Source: Frateuria edaphi (GTDB lineage Bacteria; Pseudomonadota; Gammaproteobacteria; Xanthomonadales; Rhodanobacteraceae). From it: a DNA stretch of 64,000 nt. Positions 1 to 8,819 of the stretch are shown here, one piece after another. The position numbers and the translations under genes are program-made. Position 1 is the first letter of the stretch. The number at the start of each line of letters is the position of its first letter. The stretch spans positions 1,612,001-1,676,000 of the forward strand of contig NZ_CP088251.1 of the NCBI RefSeq assembly GCF_021117405.1. Reading direction: 5' to 3'. A model generated the notes under the pieces. The model saw only the letters and a program-made list of their open reading frames with translations, was not told where the DNA came from and made no database searches.

Positions 1-1206
1 GTAGTTTTCCATGTTGGAACCGGCGAGCGCCGCGCCACGGATGACCGAGCGGATTTCGTGTGCAATGCGCAGCGGATCGTCGACCGCCCGCGCCGCACGC
101 AGCGCATAGGCGCTGACGAAGGGCCAGATCGCGCGGTTGTGGTAGATCGGCTGGTCGGCGCGCTCGGGCCAGATCACCGGGCTGCCCGAGGGCCAGGTCG
201 GGTAGTTGGCCAGCGCCTGGCGTGCGCGCGCCGGATCGGCCACGCCGCTGGTGATCGCCAGCGACAGGCCGAGCAGGTCGTAGGCCTCCACCGGAAGGCC
301 GTCGCCACCGAGGTAGCTCATGTAGAGGCCGCGGTCGCCGCGCCAGAAATGCGTGTTGATCGCAGTCTTCAGCGCCCCGGCCTGGGCGCGGTAGTCGGCC
401 GCGTGCGGGTCGCCATGCCGATCGGCAAGGTCGGCCGCCAGCTCGAGCGCCTGGTAGTGCAGGACATTGGTGGAAAGCGCGAAAGACTGGGCGATGAACA
501 CCACGTTGTCCGCCGTCCAGACGGGATAGGTCTGCTCGCGCCAGTCCAGAAAGGACGTTTCGCCGCGATAGAGCCCGAGCGCCGGGTCGAAGGCGTACTG
601 CCGGTCCTGCGCCAGCGTGTCGCCCAGCGCCTGCCGCACCCGGGTGGCGAAGCCGGCGTCATCCAGCAGGTGTTTCGCGCCAAGGAACCACACGATGCGG
701 TCGGTGCTGATCGGCCAGCTGCCGCCCGAGCCGGTGTCCTGCATCACGTACAGCCCTTGCGGCGCCGACGGCGCGCGCACCTCGGACAGCTTGAACTCCA
801 GTCCGTTGCGCGAGCGTGCGGGATCGAAGCGCCACAACCCCAGGTCGATCGCGTACGAGAGATCGCGCGTCCACACGTAGGGCCATTTCTCGCCCGTCTC
901 GAAGCACACGCAGGGGATCGGCTGGCCGTGGTCGAAGGCACCGTCGCGGATGGCCTCCACCGAGTCCCGCTTGAGGTCGTCCTGGGCCATTGCGTAAAGG
1001 CCGTCGAACAGGCTGCTGCCGGTGGCGGCCTCGAGCGGGGGCGCGGGAATCACGCGCTGGCCGGTCGGCCATCCGAGCACGTAGCTACCCTTGTCGCTTT
1101 TCTGCATCGACACGTGCACGCCGTGCCAGTCGAAACCGTCGCGCCATGCGGATTCGGGGACGTTCGGGGCGGCTGCCATCGAGGCCATCAGCAAAAGGCT
1201 CAGCAT
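1..1206 (-). CDS. Six-hairpin glycosidase, secreted (3' part missing)
   Basis: The reading frame is open from an ATG at 1206 to the left window edge, so 402 residues are visible and the C-terminus is missing. The first ~13 residues (MLSLLLMASMAAA) look like a short signal peptide. The Trp/Tyr-rich body, with patches such as TRDLSYAIDLG, FWRGDRGLYMSYL and IYHNRAIWPFVSAYAL, is typical of the (alpha/alpha)6 six-hairpin fold used by GH15/GH37/GH63-type enzymes. A GGGAG ribosome-binding site lies 11 nt before the ATG. It follows the GH31 gene on the same strand by 108 bp, so a role in oligosaccharide breakdown is inferred. The exact glycoside hydrolase family and substrate cannot be fixed from the fragment. 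Confidence 0.75.
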   Translation of the reverse strand, partial: MLSLLLMASMAAAPNVPESAWRDGFDWHGVHVSMQKSDKGSYVLGWPTGQRVIPAPPLEAATGSSLFDGLYAMAQDDLKRDSVEAIRDGAFDHGQPIPCVCFETGEKWPYVWTRDLSYAIDLGLWRFDPARSRNGLEFKLSEVRAPSAPQGLYVMQDTGSGGSWPISTDRIVWFLGAKHLLDDAGFATRVRQALGDTLAQDRQYAFDPALGLYRGETSFLDWREQTYPVWTADNVVFIAQSFALSTNVLHYQALELAADLADRHGDPHAADYRAQAGALKTAINTHFWRGDRGLYMSYLGGDGLPVEAYDLLGLSLAITSGVADPARARQALANYPTWPSGSPVIWPERADQPIYHNRAIWPFVSAYALRAARAVDDPLRIAHEIRSVIRGAALAGSNMENY

Positions 1207-1277
1207 GGTGTTCGAGGCTCCCGGCAGGCGTGGGGTTGCTTCGGCGCCACTCCGTTGGAGAGAGCGCCCCGGTGAAA

Positions 1278-1297
1278 GGGCCGTGTGAACACGGCCC
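1278..1297 (-). terminator. Intergenic hairpin after the GH31 gene
   Basis: A perfect 8-bp stem (GGGCCGTG/CACGGCCC) with a TGAA loop lies between the stop of the GH31 gene and the start of the six-hairpin glycosidase. Only TTTC follows it on the minus strand, so it is a weak terminator at best. It could instead be a partial attenuator or a processing site that lowers expression of the distal gene. Confidence 0.35.
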
Positions 1298-1314
1298 GTC
1301 CAGCGATACGTCGC

Positions 1315-3690
1315 TTACTTCACCACGTCAAGCGTGACGGTCTGGCCCTTGCCGGAAGCCACGCGTACCCAGGTTACCGGGCCGAAGCGGTCTTCGCCCA
1401 CGGCCCAGCCGTCGTCTGCGGAGGCGCGCAGGGCGTCGGCGCTGGCGAACGCCTCCAGCGCGCGACCGTTGCTGCGCACGGCATGCGCCGGTTTGCCGTG
1501 GAACTTCAGCAGCCAGGACTTCAGGACAGGCTGGTAGCTGCCCTGGGGCGATGCGATGGCGAAGGCCACGCTGTCCCCGTGCGCCTCCAGCTGCATCGAC
1601 TGCAGGAAATATTCGCCCTGCTCGTAGCCGTAGGTCTTGCCGTCGTCGTCGTAGTAGTCGAAGCCGGTCGCATGGTCGGCGGGAAACAATTCCACCGTCA
1701 GCTCGGTGAGCGGCTGCTGACCCACGTAATCCATCACCGGGGCGACCGGAATGATGGCGCCTTCGCGGATGTAGAGCGGGATGTCGCTCCAGTGTGTGGC
1801 ATCGGCCCGGTGCTCGATGGTCTGGCCGCCGGCGTAGTGCCTTCCGCTGAACCAGTCGATCCATTCGCCGGCGGGCAGGTAAACCGGCTTGGTCGTCTGG
1901 CCCTGATCGACAACGGGCGATACCAGCAGGCTGTCGCCGAACAGCCAGGCGTCGACGTCGTTGCGCAGGTTGGCGTCGGTCGGCCAGTCGAACATCAGCG
2001 GGCGGACCAGGCCGACGCCGGTGGCGCGGCGCTGGTGCTCGTAGCTGTAGATGTAGGGAATCAGCGACTGGCGCAGGCGGATCGCGTCGGTTGCAGCTTT
2101 CTCCGCGACCGGGCCGTACACCCACGGCTGGCGTTTCTGGTTGAAATCGCCATGCACGCGGAAGACCGGCGTGAACGCGCCGAACTGGATCCATCGTGCG
2201 TAGTTTTCCGGCGACGGCGGACCCTTCTTGAAGCCGCCGCCGTCCATGCCCCACTGCATCGCACCGACGTTGATGGCGCTCAGCATGCGCTGGCGCTGCC
2301 CGGCCATGCTTTCGAATCCGGTGAGGATGTCACCCGACCAGAGGCCGTAGGCGTAGCGCTGGGCGCCCAGGTAGAAATTGCGGTTGAGCGACCAGACGCG
2401 CAGGTCGGAGATCGCGCGCTGTCCGTCGTAGAGCGCGCGTTGCATGTCCATGTGCTGCAGGTCGACGGCGACGTCATCGGCCTCGTCGTTCCACCAGCCG
2501 ACCATGCCGGTCTCGAACGAATGCTTGAGCGCCTTGTTGAAGAACCAGGCACGCGCGGCAGGGTCGGCGAAATCGATCTCGCGCACGGTCTGGTGCGAGA
2601 AGTAGTCCGGCGCCGGATCGCTCTGTGCCAGCCAGTAGCCGTGCTCGCTGGCTTCGCGGCCCTCTATGGTGTCCACATGAATGCGCGGCTTCATGATGCC
2701 GGTCAGGTGCACGCCCTGGGCGTCGAGCAGCGTCTTGAGCTTGCCGCTGTCGCCGTCGGGGAACTTGTGCTCGTTCCAGCGGAACTCGCCGTAGTTGTCC
2801 TCGCCCCAGGCCTTCCAGTCGAAGTCGAGGGTGAAGTTGTCCAGCGGGATGTGGCGTTCGCGGTAGCCCTCGACGATGTCGAGCAGTTCCTTCTGGTCGA
2901 TGCCCCACTGGCTGTTGGTGAAGCCCATCGCCCATTTTGGGAACAACGGGCTGCGGCCGCTGACCTGCGCCAGTGCGCCGAAGATCGCGTGCGGCCCGCC
3001 GACGAAAACGTAGTAGTCCAGTCCGCCATCGAACATGCGCGCGTCGATGCGGGTGTCGCCCAACGCGATCTGCCCGCCGACGCCGTCGATCAGCACGCCA
3101 TAGCCGGCAGTGGTCCACACGAACGGCGCGCCGGCATGGCCCTGCTCGCCGGCGGTGACCGGGCGGTAGCCATCACGCAGCAGGCCTGCGGTGGCAGCCT
3201 CGGTGGCATCGAAGCCGCCGATGCCGTACATCGGCTCGCCCTTGGCGTGGATCAGACTCAGGCGTCCGTGGCCCAGCGAGGGCAGGGCGAACTGGCGCAG
3301 CAGGGGCGCCTGGCCCGGCACGCCGATGCGCAGCTCGCCGTGTTCCTTGTCCCACACCGCTTCCAGTTGGGCCGACTGCAGCCGCGCGCCAGCGGCATCC
3401 TGGGAGATGTCCGCGCTGGGCCGGGCCGAAGCGTGCAGCGCGGGATCGATGACGATCGTCGGCGTCGCCGCGTGGCCGGCCTTGCGCATCTGCACGTGCA
3501 GCGTGCCGGGGGCGGTCAGTTCGACGCGAACCGTGTCGGCACCGAGCGGAATATCGAAGCCCGGCGCGGCCGGCGCGATGGAAGCGGGCCTGGCCAGCGC
3601 AGCGTGCGCCCGGGCCTGGGAAAGCGATGCAGCAGCGGAAGATGGGGACACCAGCAATACTCCGACAACAAACAACGTGATCGGCCCCAT
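1315..3690 (-). CDS. GH31 alpha-glucosidase, secreted/periplasmic
   Basis: This 791-residue TIM-barrel glycoside hydrolase belongs to family GH31 and probably removes glucose from non-reducing ends of maltooligosaccharides. Residues 1-21 (MGPITLFVVGVLLVSPSSAAA) form a signal peptide. An N-terminal beta-sandwich is followed by the barrel, whose nucleophile is D402 in GWWNDEAD and whose acid/base is D454 in LWSGDI. A C-terminal beta domain with a YDDDGKTYGYEQGEY segment (DUF5110-like) closes the protein. I chose ATG 3690 because it directly precedes the signal peptide; its ribosome-binding site is weak. In-frame ATGs at 3795 and 3804 would place an operator-like palindrome inside the coding region. 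It could also be an alpha-xylosidase, but the neighbours favour alpha-glucans. Confidence 0.85.
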   Translation of the reverse strand: MGPITLFVVGVLLVSPSSAAASLSQARAHAALARPASIAPAAPGFDIPLGADTVRVELTAPGTLHVQMRKAGHAATPTIVIDPALHASARPSADISQDAAGARLQSAQLEAVWDKEHGELRIGVPGQAPLLRQFALPSLGHGRLSLIHAKGEPMYGIGGFDATEAATAGLLRDGYRPVTAGEQGHAGAPFVWTTAGYGVLIDGVGGQIALGDTRIDARMFDGGLDYYVFVGGPHAIFGALAQVSGRSPLFPKWAMGFTNSQWGIDQKELLDIVEGYRERHIPLDNFTLDFDWKAWGEDNYGEFRWNEHKFPDGDSGKLKTLLDAQGVHLTGIMKPRIHVDTIEGREASEHGYWLAQSDPAPDYFSHQTVREIDFADPAARAWFFNKALKHSFETGMVGWWNDEADDVAVDLQHMDMQRALYDGQRAISDLRVWSLNRNFYLGAQRYAYGLWSGDILTGFESMAGQRQRMLSAINVGAMQWGMDGGGFKKGPPSPENYARWIQFGAFTPVFRVHGDFNQKRQPWVYGPVAEKAATDAIRLRQSLIPYIYSYEHQRRATGVGLVRPLMFDWPTDANLRNDVDAWLFGDSLLVSPVVDQGQTTKPVYLPAGEWIDWFSGRHYAGGQTIEHRADATHWSDIPLYIREGAIIPVAPVMDYVGQQPLTELTVELFPADHATGFDYYDDDGKTYGYEQGEYFLQSMQLEAHGDSVAFAIASPQGSYQPVLKSWLLKFHGKPAHAVRSNGRALEAFASADALRASADDGWAVGEDRFGPVTWVRVASGKGQTVTLDVVK

Positions 3691-3780
3691 CGACGCGCGC
3701 TTGAGCTTTGTGAAAAGCGCGTGCAGGCGACCGGGGCCGGGCCCATAGTAGGGGCCATTACGCACGTCGCGACACCCGGT

Positions 3781-3795
3781 TGCATACGTATTCAT
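3781..3795 (-). promoter_or_regulatory. Operator A, LacI-type, upstream of GH31
   Basis: Read in the direction of the gene, this site is ATGAATACGTATGCA. It has a near-perfect inverted repeat around a central CG, which is typical of LacI/GalR-family operators. It ends 90 nt before the GH31 start. The same 15 bases occur upstream of the TonB receptor (8553-8567) and the cytoplasmic alpha-glucosidase (8712-8726), always in the same orientation to the gene. The cognate repressor is not in the window. Confidence 0.7.
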
Positions 3796-3938
3796 CTGTG
3801 ACATGGCGCGGTTTTCCGATGGTGCGGTGCACGATCCGGACGTGCGGGCGGCGGGCGTAAAAACGGACTCATCCGTACTGCGGTGCCGGGTGATTTCACA
3901 CTCCGTGGACGTCGGCCGGCGCGGGCGGACACGGCGCC

Positions 3939-5492
3939 TCACTGCAGCACCACTGATGCGTAGGCCGGCAATCGCAATTGTCCGGAGTCGATGCGAGCGT
4001 CCGGCATGCTGGCCAGGCGCACCCGGCTGAATCGCGCGAGCGTGCCGGCCAGTTTCAGTGTCTGCGGTTCACGGGAAAGGTTGTGTACGACCAGCACGTC
4101 AGTGCCGGCGTGAGCGAGTTCCCAGGTCGCGAGGTGGGGATTGGACACGGCCGGGACGCTCAGGACGCCCTCGCGGAGCGCAGGCACCTCCTGGCGCCAG
4201 CCGATCAGCATGCGGTAGCGGGCGAGCAGGGAATGCGCATCGTCCTGCTGGGCCTCGACCGATACGCCGGGGCCATCGCCGGCACTGAAGCGCTTCCAGC
4301 GGCTCTCGCCGGCAGCGCGCGGGTCACGATGCCAGCGCATCGGTTCGCGCAGGTCAGGGTCGGGCTTGGTGCCGCGCATGCCAAGCTCCTCGCCGTAGTA
4401 GACGAAGGGTTCGCCGGGCAGGGTGAGTAGCATCGCGGCGGCCATGCGCATGTGCTGTGGGTTGCCGGCGAGCTGGCTCATCACCCGCTCCTGGTCATGG
4501 TTCGACAGGAACGGGGCATCCTGCCCGGCCGGGATGGCGGCCGCCACGCGCTGGAGCAGGGCGGACAACGCTCCGGAGCGCTCGTCCCGCGCGCAGGCGA
4601 CGAGGCGGCCGGCAAGCGGGAAATCGAACACCGCATCCAGCGGACCGAACCAGGGGCCGAGCTCGCCCGGCTGCTCCCGCGTGACCTCGCCAATCAGGTA
4701 GACGTCCGGATCGGCTTCCTTCATCGCCCGGTGGAAAGACGACCACCATTGAAGGTTCTTGCGCAGCACGGCCGGGTCGTCCGCCTGCGTCGCGAAGTCG
4801 TAATAGACGTGCTGTGCCGCATCGAGGCGAAAGCCGTCGACGCCCTGCGCCAGCCAGTAACGGCCCACGTCGTCGATTGCCTCGCGCACGGCGGGCGTGT
4901 CGAAGTCGAGGTCCGGCATGGCGCCGGTGAAGGTGCCCAGGTAATGCTGCTTGCCCAGCGCATGCCAGGCCGGGCCGCCGGTGGCGCTGGTCGCCTGCAG
5001 CGCGGTGCGCGGCCCGGCCCAGGTATACCAGGCGTGGTGCGGATTGGCCGGATCGCGGGCCGCGAGGAACCATGGATGCCGGTCGCTGGTGTGGTTGACC
5101 ACCAGGTCCATGATGACGCGGATCCCGCGCGCGTGGGCCGCATCGAGCAGCCGATGGAAATCGGCCAGCGTTCCGTATTCGGGATTGATCGCGCGGTAAT
5201 CGGTCACGTCGTAGCCGTGGTAACTGGGCGACGGGTTGATCGGCATCAGCCAGATACCGTCGACGCCCAGCGACTTGAGGTAGTCAAGCTTGGCGGTGAC
5301 GCCATTGAGGTCACCCACGCCGTCGCCGTCGGTGTCGTACCAGGCGCGCACGAAAATCTCGTACCACACGCCGCTGCGCGCGGCCGGCTGCGCCACCTTC
5401 TCCGGGGGCGCGGCGGCCTGGAGGTCGCCGATACCGCAGAGGAGGGCCAGGCAGGCGGTCGCGAGGCGGATCGGGATTCGATTCGGCTTCAT
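3939..5492 (-). CDS. GH13 alpha-amylase family protein, secreted
   Basis: This 517-residue protein begins with a signal peptide (MKPNRIPIRLATACLALLCGIGDLQAA) and then a GH13 catalytic barrel. All four conserved regions are present: DLVVNH (129-134), GFRLDAAQH with nucleophile D224, GEVT with acid/base E269, and FLSNHDQER with D333. It probably hydrolyses alpha-1,4-glucans outside the cytoplasm, producing oligosaccharides for the adjacent receptor. The ATG at 5492 has a GGGAAG ribosome-binding site. The gene lies 100 bp downstream of the TonB receptor stop. A strong terminator sits in that gap, so it is either expressed by read-through or from its own unseen promoter. No copy of the locus operator lies in front of it. 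Confidence 0.9.
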   Translation of the reverse strand: MKPNRIPIRLATACLALLCGIGDLQAAAPPEKVAQPAARSGVWYEIFVRAWYDTDGDGVGDLNGVTAKLDYLKSLGVDGIWLMPINPSPSYHGYDVTDYRAINPEYGTLADFHRLLDAAHARGIRVIMDLVVNHTSDRHPWFLAARDPANPHHAWYTWAGPRTALQATSATGGPAWHALGKQHYLGTFTGAMPDLDFDTPAVREAIDDVGRYWLAQGVDGFRLDAAQHVYYDFATQADDPAVLRKNLQWWSSFHRAMKEADPDVYLIGEVTREQPGELGPWFGPLDAVFDFPLAGRLVACARDERSGALSALLQRVAAAIPAGQDAPFLSNHDQERVMSQLAGNPQHMRMAAAMLLTLPGEPFVYYGEELGMRGTKPDPDLREPMRWHRDPRAAGESRWKRFSAGDGPGVSVEAQQDDAHSLLARYRMLIGWRQEVPALREGVLSVPAVSNPHLATWELAHAGTDVLVVHNLSREPQTLKLAGTLARFSRVRLASMPDARIDSGQLRLPAYASVVLQ

Positions 5493-5509
5493 GCAGGCTT
5501 CCCGTAGGC

Positions 5510-5541
5510 AAAAAAAAGGACCCGCCAGGTCGCGCGGGTCC
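5510..5541 (-). terminator. Rho-independent terminator after the TonB receptor
   Basis: An 8-bp GC stem (GGACCCGC/GCGGGTCC, 5518-5541) is followed on the minus strand by eight T residues (complement of 5510-5517). It lies between the receptor stop and the start of the secreted amylase, and so separates the two transcriptionally or attenuates the second. Confidence 0.85.
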
Positions 5542-5592
5542 GGGGAGAATGACGCGCCGGGCGGGCGGGGAGGTGCATGCCCGGCGCGAGGC

Positions 5593-8421
5593 TTACAGCG
5601 CGTAGGTGAAGCCGACCAGATACTGCCGGCCGAACCACTGCAGCGTGCCCGTCTGCGCCTCGTTGCCGAAGTAGGTGCGGGTCGGTTCGTCGGTCAGGTT
5701 GTTCACCTGGAACAGTACGCTCAGGCCGTTCTTGAACGCATAGGAGGCCTGGTAGTCGACCACCGTCTCCGGCGCGTAGTAGACGATCTGCGTGTCGACG
5801 GCCATCTGGTTGGACACGAACGCGCTGCGATGGCGGACCGACAGGCGGGTGTCGAAGCCCTGGTAGCCATAGAACAGCGTGCCGTTGATCACGCGCGGCG
5901 AAAGGCCGGGCAGGCCCATCTTCTGCGGTGCGCCGCCGAGGGTCGAGGTCGAGGTGACCTGGCTCTGCGAGTACGAATAGCTGCCCGTGAAGCCCAGGCC
6001 CGACCAGGCGCCTGGCAGGAAGTTGAACACGCGCGAGTAGGAAAGCTCCACGCCACGCACGAAGCCGCCCTTGTCGTTGTTCACGGCCGTCTGGTACTGG
6101 CCGTTCTCGTACGGCAGGCCCGTCGCCGGGTTGATCGGCACCTGGATGCCGTTGCCCGCGAAGTCGTACGGGTTGATCGTGTAGTCCTCGATGAACGAGT
6201 CGATGTGCTTGAAGAACAGCGCCGCGGCGAACGCGCCGCTCGAGTCGGGCGAGTAGTGCTCGAACGAGAGGTCGTACTGCTTGGCGTAGAACGGATCGAG
6301 GAACGGGCTGGTGTTGCCCCACATGTTGTAGGTGTTGCCGTCGATCCACGAACCCGAGCCGGTCAGCAGCTTGTTGAGCGGCGGACGGGACATCACCTTG
6401 GCCGCCGCGAAACGCAACTGGTTGGACTCGTCGAAATGCCAGTTGAGATTCAGCGAGGGCAGGTAGTCGGTGTAGGACTTGCCGCGGCGCACGTGGATGT
6501 AGTCGGTGCTCGTGACGCCCAGTTCGTCGGTGATCGGCTCGCCCTGGCCGCTGCCGATCTGCTGCAGGCCGTTGGAGTACTGCGAGGTGTGCACCACGCG
6601 CACGCCGACGTTGCCGGTGAGGTTGTGGTTGGCGACGTTGGTGTCGATGTCGGCCATCACGTAGCCGGAGGAGACGTGCTCGTCGACCTCCGCGCTCTGG
6701 ATCATCGTCCAGTTCGCATTCCAGTTCTTGGTCGGCGTCGGCGTGATGCCATTGGCGGCAAGCACCGCCAGCGTGTCGATCGACAGGAAGCACGGGAACG
6801 AGGAGAGATTGCCCTCGAAGCAGACCTTGTGCGCGTTGGACGGATCGAGCGCCAGCGGCGGCTGCCCGGCCGGGTACTGGCCAAAGTCGTTGCCGTACTC
6901 GAACGCGCTGCGGTCGGCGTTGTAGGTACGGCGCGAATAGCGCACGCCCATTTCCAGCGCTGACAGGAAACTGTTGTCCACGAAGTCGTAACGCACGTCG
7001 GTGCGGAACGCCTTGCTCTCGTCATCGTAGACGTACGGGTACACGCCCACCTTGCCCAGGCCCATGCGGGACAGGTCGGTGTAGTCGTGGTTGAAGCCGA
7101 CCGTGCCGGGCTGCATGCCGTTCAATTGGTAGTCGACCACTTCATCGTTGGCCGCCACCGGGTTGGTCGCACTCATGTCGTTGTAGAGCAGGCCCCAGGA
7201 CACGCCGTTGTTGAAGTCGCTCTTGGCGTGCGAGTAGGAGACGTCCGAACTGATCGTCCAGCCGCCGAGCATCCACTTTGCGTTCAGGCCGCCGGACAGC
7301 ACGCTGTTCTTGAGCGAGTTGTCGTCGTTGGTGGTCTGCACGACGAAGTAGGGATTGGCCGGATCCTGGGTGATGGTTCCGCCGGTCACCGCGCCGTTGG
7401 GCAGGATCACTGGGTTGGTGATGATGCCGTTGTTGAGCGTCTTGACGCGGAAGCCGTGGCCTTCGCTGGTGGTGTCGAACTTCGAATAGAAGCCGTCCGC
7501 CTTCAGCTCGAAGCTGTCGCTCGGGCGCCACTGGAGCACGGCCATGTAGCCGTTGCGGCGGAGCATGCCGCCGTTCTGCTGCAGCTCGAAGCCCTCGCTT
7601 GTGTACTCGTTGGTGCCGTCGCCGTTGACGTCCTTGGTGCCGTTGAAGGCCAGGCCGTTGAACTGGTCGGCCACGTGCGGCTGGTAGAGCGAGGCGAGGC
7701 CGGCGGCCAGGCCCAGCGTGTCGTGCAGGAACTTGCCCTGGAACGAAGCGCTCACGCGATAGCCGCGGGCATTGGCGCCCTCGGTCTCGCTGGCGCGGTC
7801 GTTGTAGCTGCCACGCACGTTGAGCACGCCGGAGTATTGCTTGGCGTTGTCCAGCGGGTTGGAGGTCTGCATCTCCACCGTGCCGGCGACGCCGCCTTCG
7901 ATCAGCGAGGCCTTGGGCGACTTGTAGATCGCCGCCTGGCTGATCAGCTCCGACGGGTACTGGTCGAACTGGGTCACGCGGCTGCCGCTGGTGGCGGCCT
8001 GTTCGCGGCCATCGAGCGTGGTCTCGACGAAATCGCCGGACAGGCCGCGGATGTTGATCGCGCTCGATTCGCCGTCGATGCGTTCGGCGGCCACGCCGGG
8101 CAGGCGGGTCAGGGCATCGGAAATCGAAACGTCGGGCAAGCCGCCGATGTCCGCGGCAGTCACGACTTCCTTGATGGTATCGGCATCGCGCTTGACGTCG
8201 ATGGAGGTTTCCACGCTCTTGCGGAAGCCCGTGACGGTGACACCCGTCAGTTCGGTGGCCTGCACTTTGGCTTTCTTCTGCCTGGCCTTCTGCGTGCTGG
8301 TGCTATCGGTCGATGGCGTAGCCTGGTCGCCCGTGTCCTGCACGCCAGCCGCATGGGCGGCAGTGGCCGCGCACAGCGCCGATGCCAGCGCAAAGGCAAG
8401 CACATTGCGTTTGAGTATCAC
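5593..8421 (-). CDS. TonB-dependent receptor for maltodextrins (inferred substrate)
   Basis: This is a 942-residue outer-membrane receptor that would import a large ligand with TonB energy. It has a signal peptide (MILKRNVLAFALASALCAATAAHA), a TonB-box-like stretch (TELTGVTVTGF), a plug (IKEVVTAADIGGLPDVSISDALTRLPGVAAERIDGE) and a long beta-barrel with the usual terminal aromatic strand (QYLVGFTYAL). The start is a GTG at 8421 with GGGGGAG seven bases upstream; an in-frame ATG at 8502 lacks such a site and would add a charged, non-signal N-terminus. Operator B lies 131 nt upstream. A maltooligosaccharide ligand is inferred from the flanking GH13 and GH31 genes. The plug style matches the Caulobacter/Xanthomonas MalA-like receptor family. 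Confidence 0.93.
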   Translation of the reverse strand: MILKRNVLAFALASALCAATAAHAAGVQDTGDQATPSTDSTSTQKARQKKAKVQATELTGVTVTGFRKSVETSIDVKRDADTIKEVVTAADIGGLPDVSISDALTRLPGVAAERIDGESSAINIRGLSGDFVETTLDGREQAATSGSRVTQFDQYPSELISQAAIYKSPKASLIEGGVAGTVEMQTSNPLDNAKQYSGVLNVRGSYNDRASETEGANARGYRVSASFQGKFLHDTLGLAAGLASLYQPHVADQFNGLAFNGTKDVNGDGTNEYTSEGFELQQNGGMLRRNGYMAVLQWRPSDSFELKADGFYSKFDTTSEGHGFRVKTLNNGIITNPVILPNGAVTGGTITQDPANPYFVVQTTNDDNSLKNSVLSGGLNAKWMLGGWTISSDVSYSHAKSDFNNGVSWGLLYNDMSATNPVAANDEVVDYQLNGMQPGTVGFNHDYTDLSRMGLGKVGVYPYVYDDESKAFRTDVRYDFVDNSFLSALEMGVRYSRRTYNADRSAFEYGNDFGQYPAGQPPLALDPSNAHKVCFEGNLSSFPCFLSIDTLAVLAANGITPTPTKNWNANWTMIQSAEVDEHVSSGYVMADIDTNVANHNLTGNVGVRVVHTSQYSNGLQQIGSGQGEPITDELGVTSTDYIHVRRGKSYTDYLPSLNLNWHFDESNQLRFAAAKVMSRPPLNKLLTGSGSWIDGNTYNMWGNTSPFLDPFYAKQYDLSFEHYSPDSSGAFAAALFFKHIDSFIEDYTINPYDFAGNGIQVPINPATGLPYENGQYQTAVNNDKGGFVRGVELSYSRVFNFLPGAWSGLGFTGSYSYSQSQVTSTSTLGGAPQKMGLPGLSPRVINGTLFYGYQGFDTRLSVRHRSAFVSNQMAVDTQIVYYAPETVVDYQASYAFKNGLSVLFQVNNLTDEPTRTYFGNEAQTGTLQWFGRQYLVGFTYAL

Positions 8422-8552
8422 CGTTTTCTCCCCCGGACTTCGTTTGTTCTGTTGGCATCTGTACCGATGCGTGTGTGGCCTGGGCCGGTGCTTGCCTGGC
8501 AAGCCGGCGCGATGGGCATGGTAGGTCGCCCCCTGAAGAGCGCACAGCCGTA

Positions 8553-8567
8553 TGCATACGTATTCAT
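8553..8567 (-). promoter_or_regulatory. Operator B, LacI-type, upstream of the TonB receptor
   Basis: Identical over 15 bases to operators A and C (ATGAATACGTATGCA in the direction of the receptor gene). It ends 131 nt before the receptor GTG start. Confidence 0.75.
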
Positions 8568-8711
8568 TGTTGTGCTTTGCATCGAAAACCCTGGCGGCGC
8601 GGCGTTTCTCGCGGCCTCTGCCAAGCGGCTGCTTTCGTTGGACAGCAATGGTCGAGCCGGCTCATGCAAGCCTCGGCGGAAGCCATTGCTGCGATGCGAT
8701 GGCAGGCAGGC

Positions 8712-8726
8712 ATGAATACGTATGCA
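8712..8726 (+). promoter_or_regulatory. Operator C, LacI-type, upstream of the cytoplasmic GH13
   Basis: ATGAATACGTATGCA on the plus strand, identical to operators A and B and oriented the same way relative to its gene. It ends 93 nt before the alpha-glucosidase ATG, almost the same spacing as operator A has to the GH31 gene (90 nt). Confidence 0.75.
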
Positions 8727-8819
8727 CGTTCGCCGGTGGCCGCGCGGGGAGCCGTTAAGCTGCCCGCCACGCTGCGGCGCGCGCCCTTGCGCGGTGCGGG
8801 AAAGGAACAGGGACCGGTA

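Larger units (their letters stand above)
8422..8819. promoter_or_regulatory. Divergent control region of the maltodextrin locus
   Basis: These 398 bp separate the TonB receptor (minus) from the cytoplasmic alpha-glucosidase (plus). They hold operators B and C, 145 bp apart, one for each direction. I see no convincing gene here; the short frames present have no ribosome-binding sites and overlap the operators. The promoters themselves were not resolved. Confidence 0.7.

Noticed and set aside
1285-3801. 838-residue open frame on the plus strand
   Set aside because: It is antisense to the GH31 gene, has no domain, and shows the Arg/Val/Ala/Gly-rich composition of a high-GC shadow frame.
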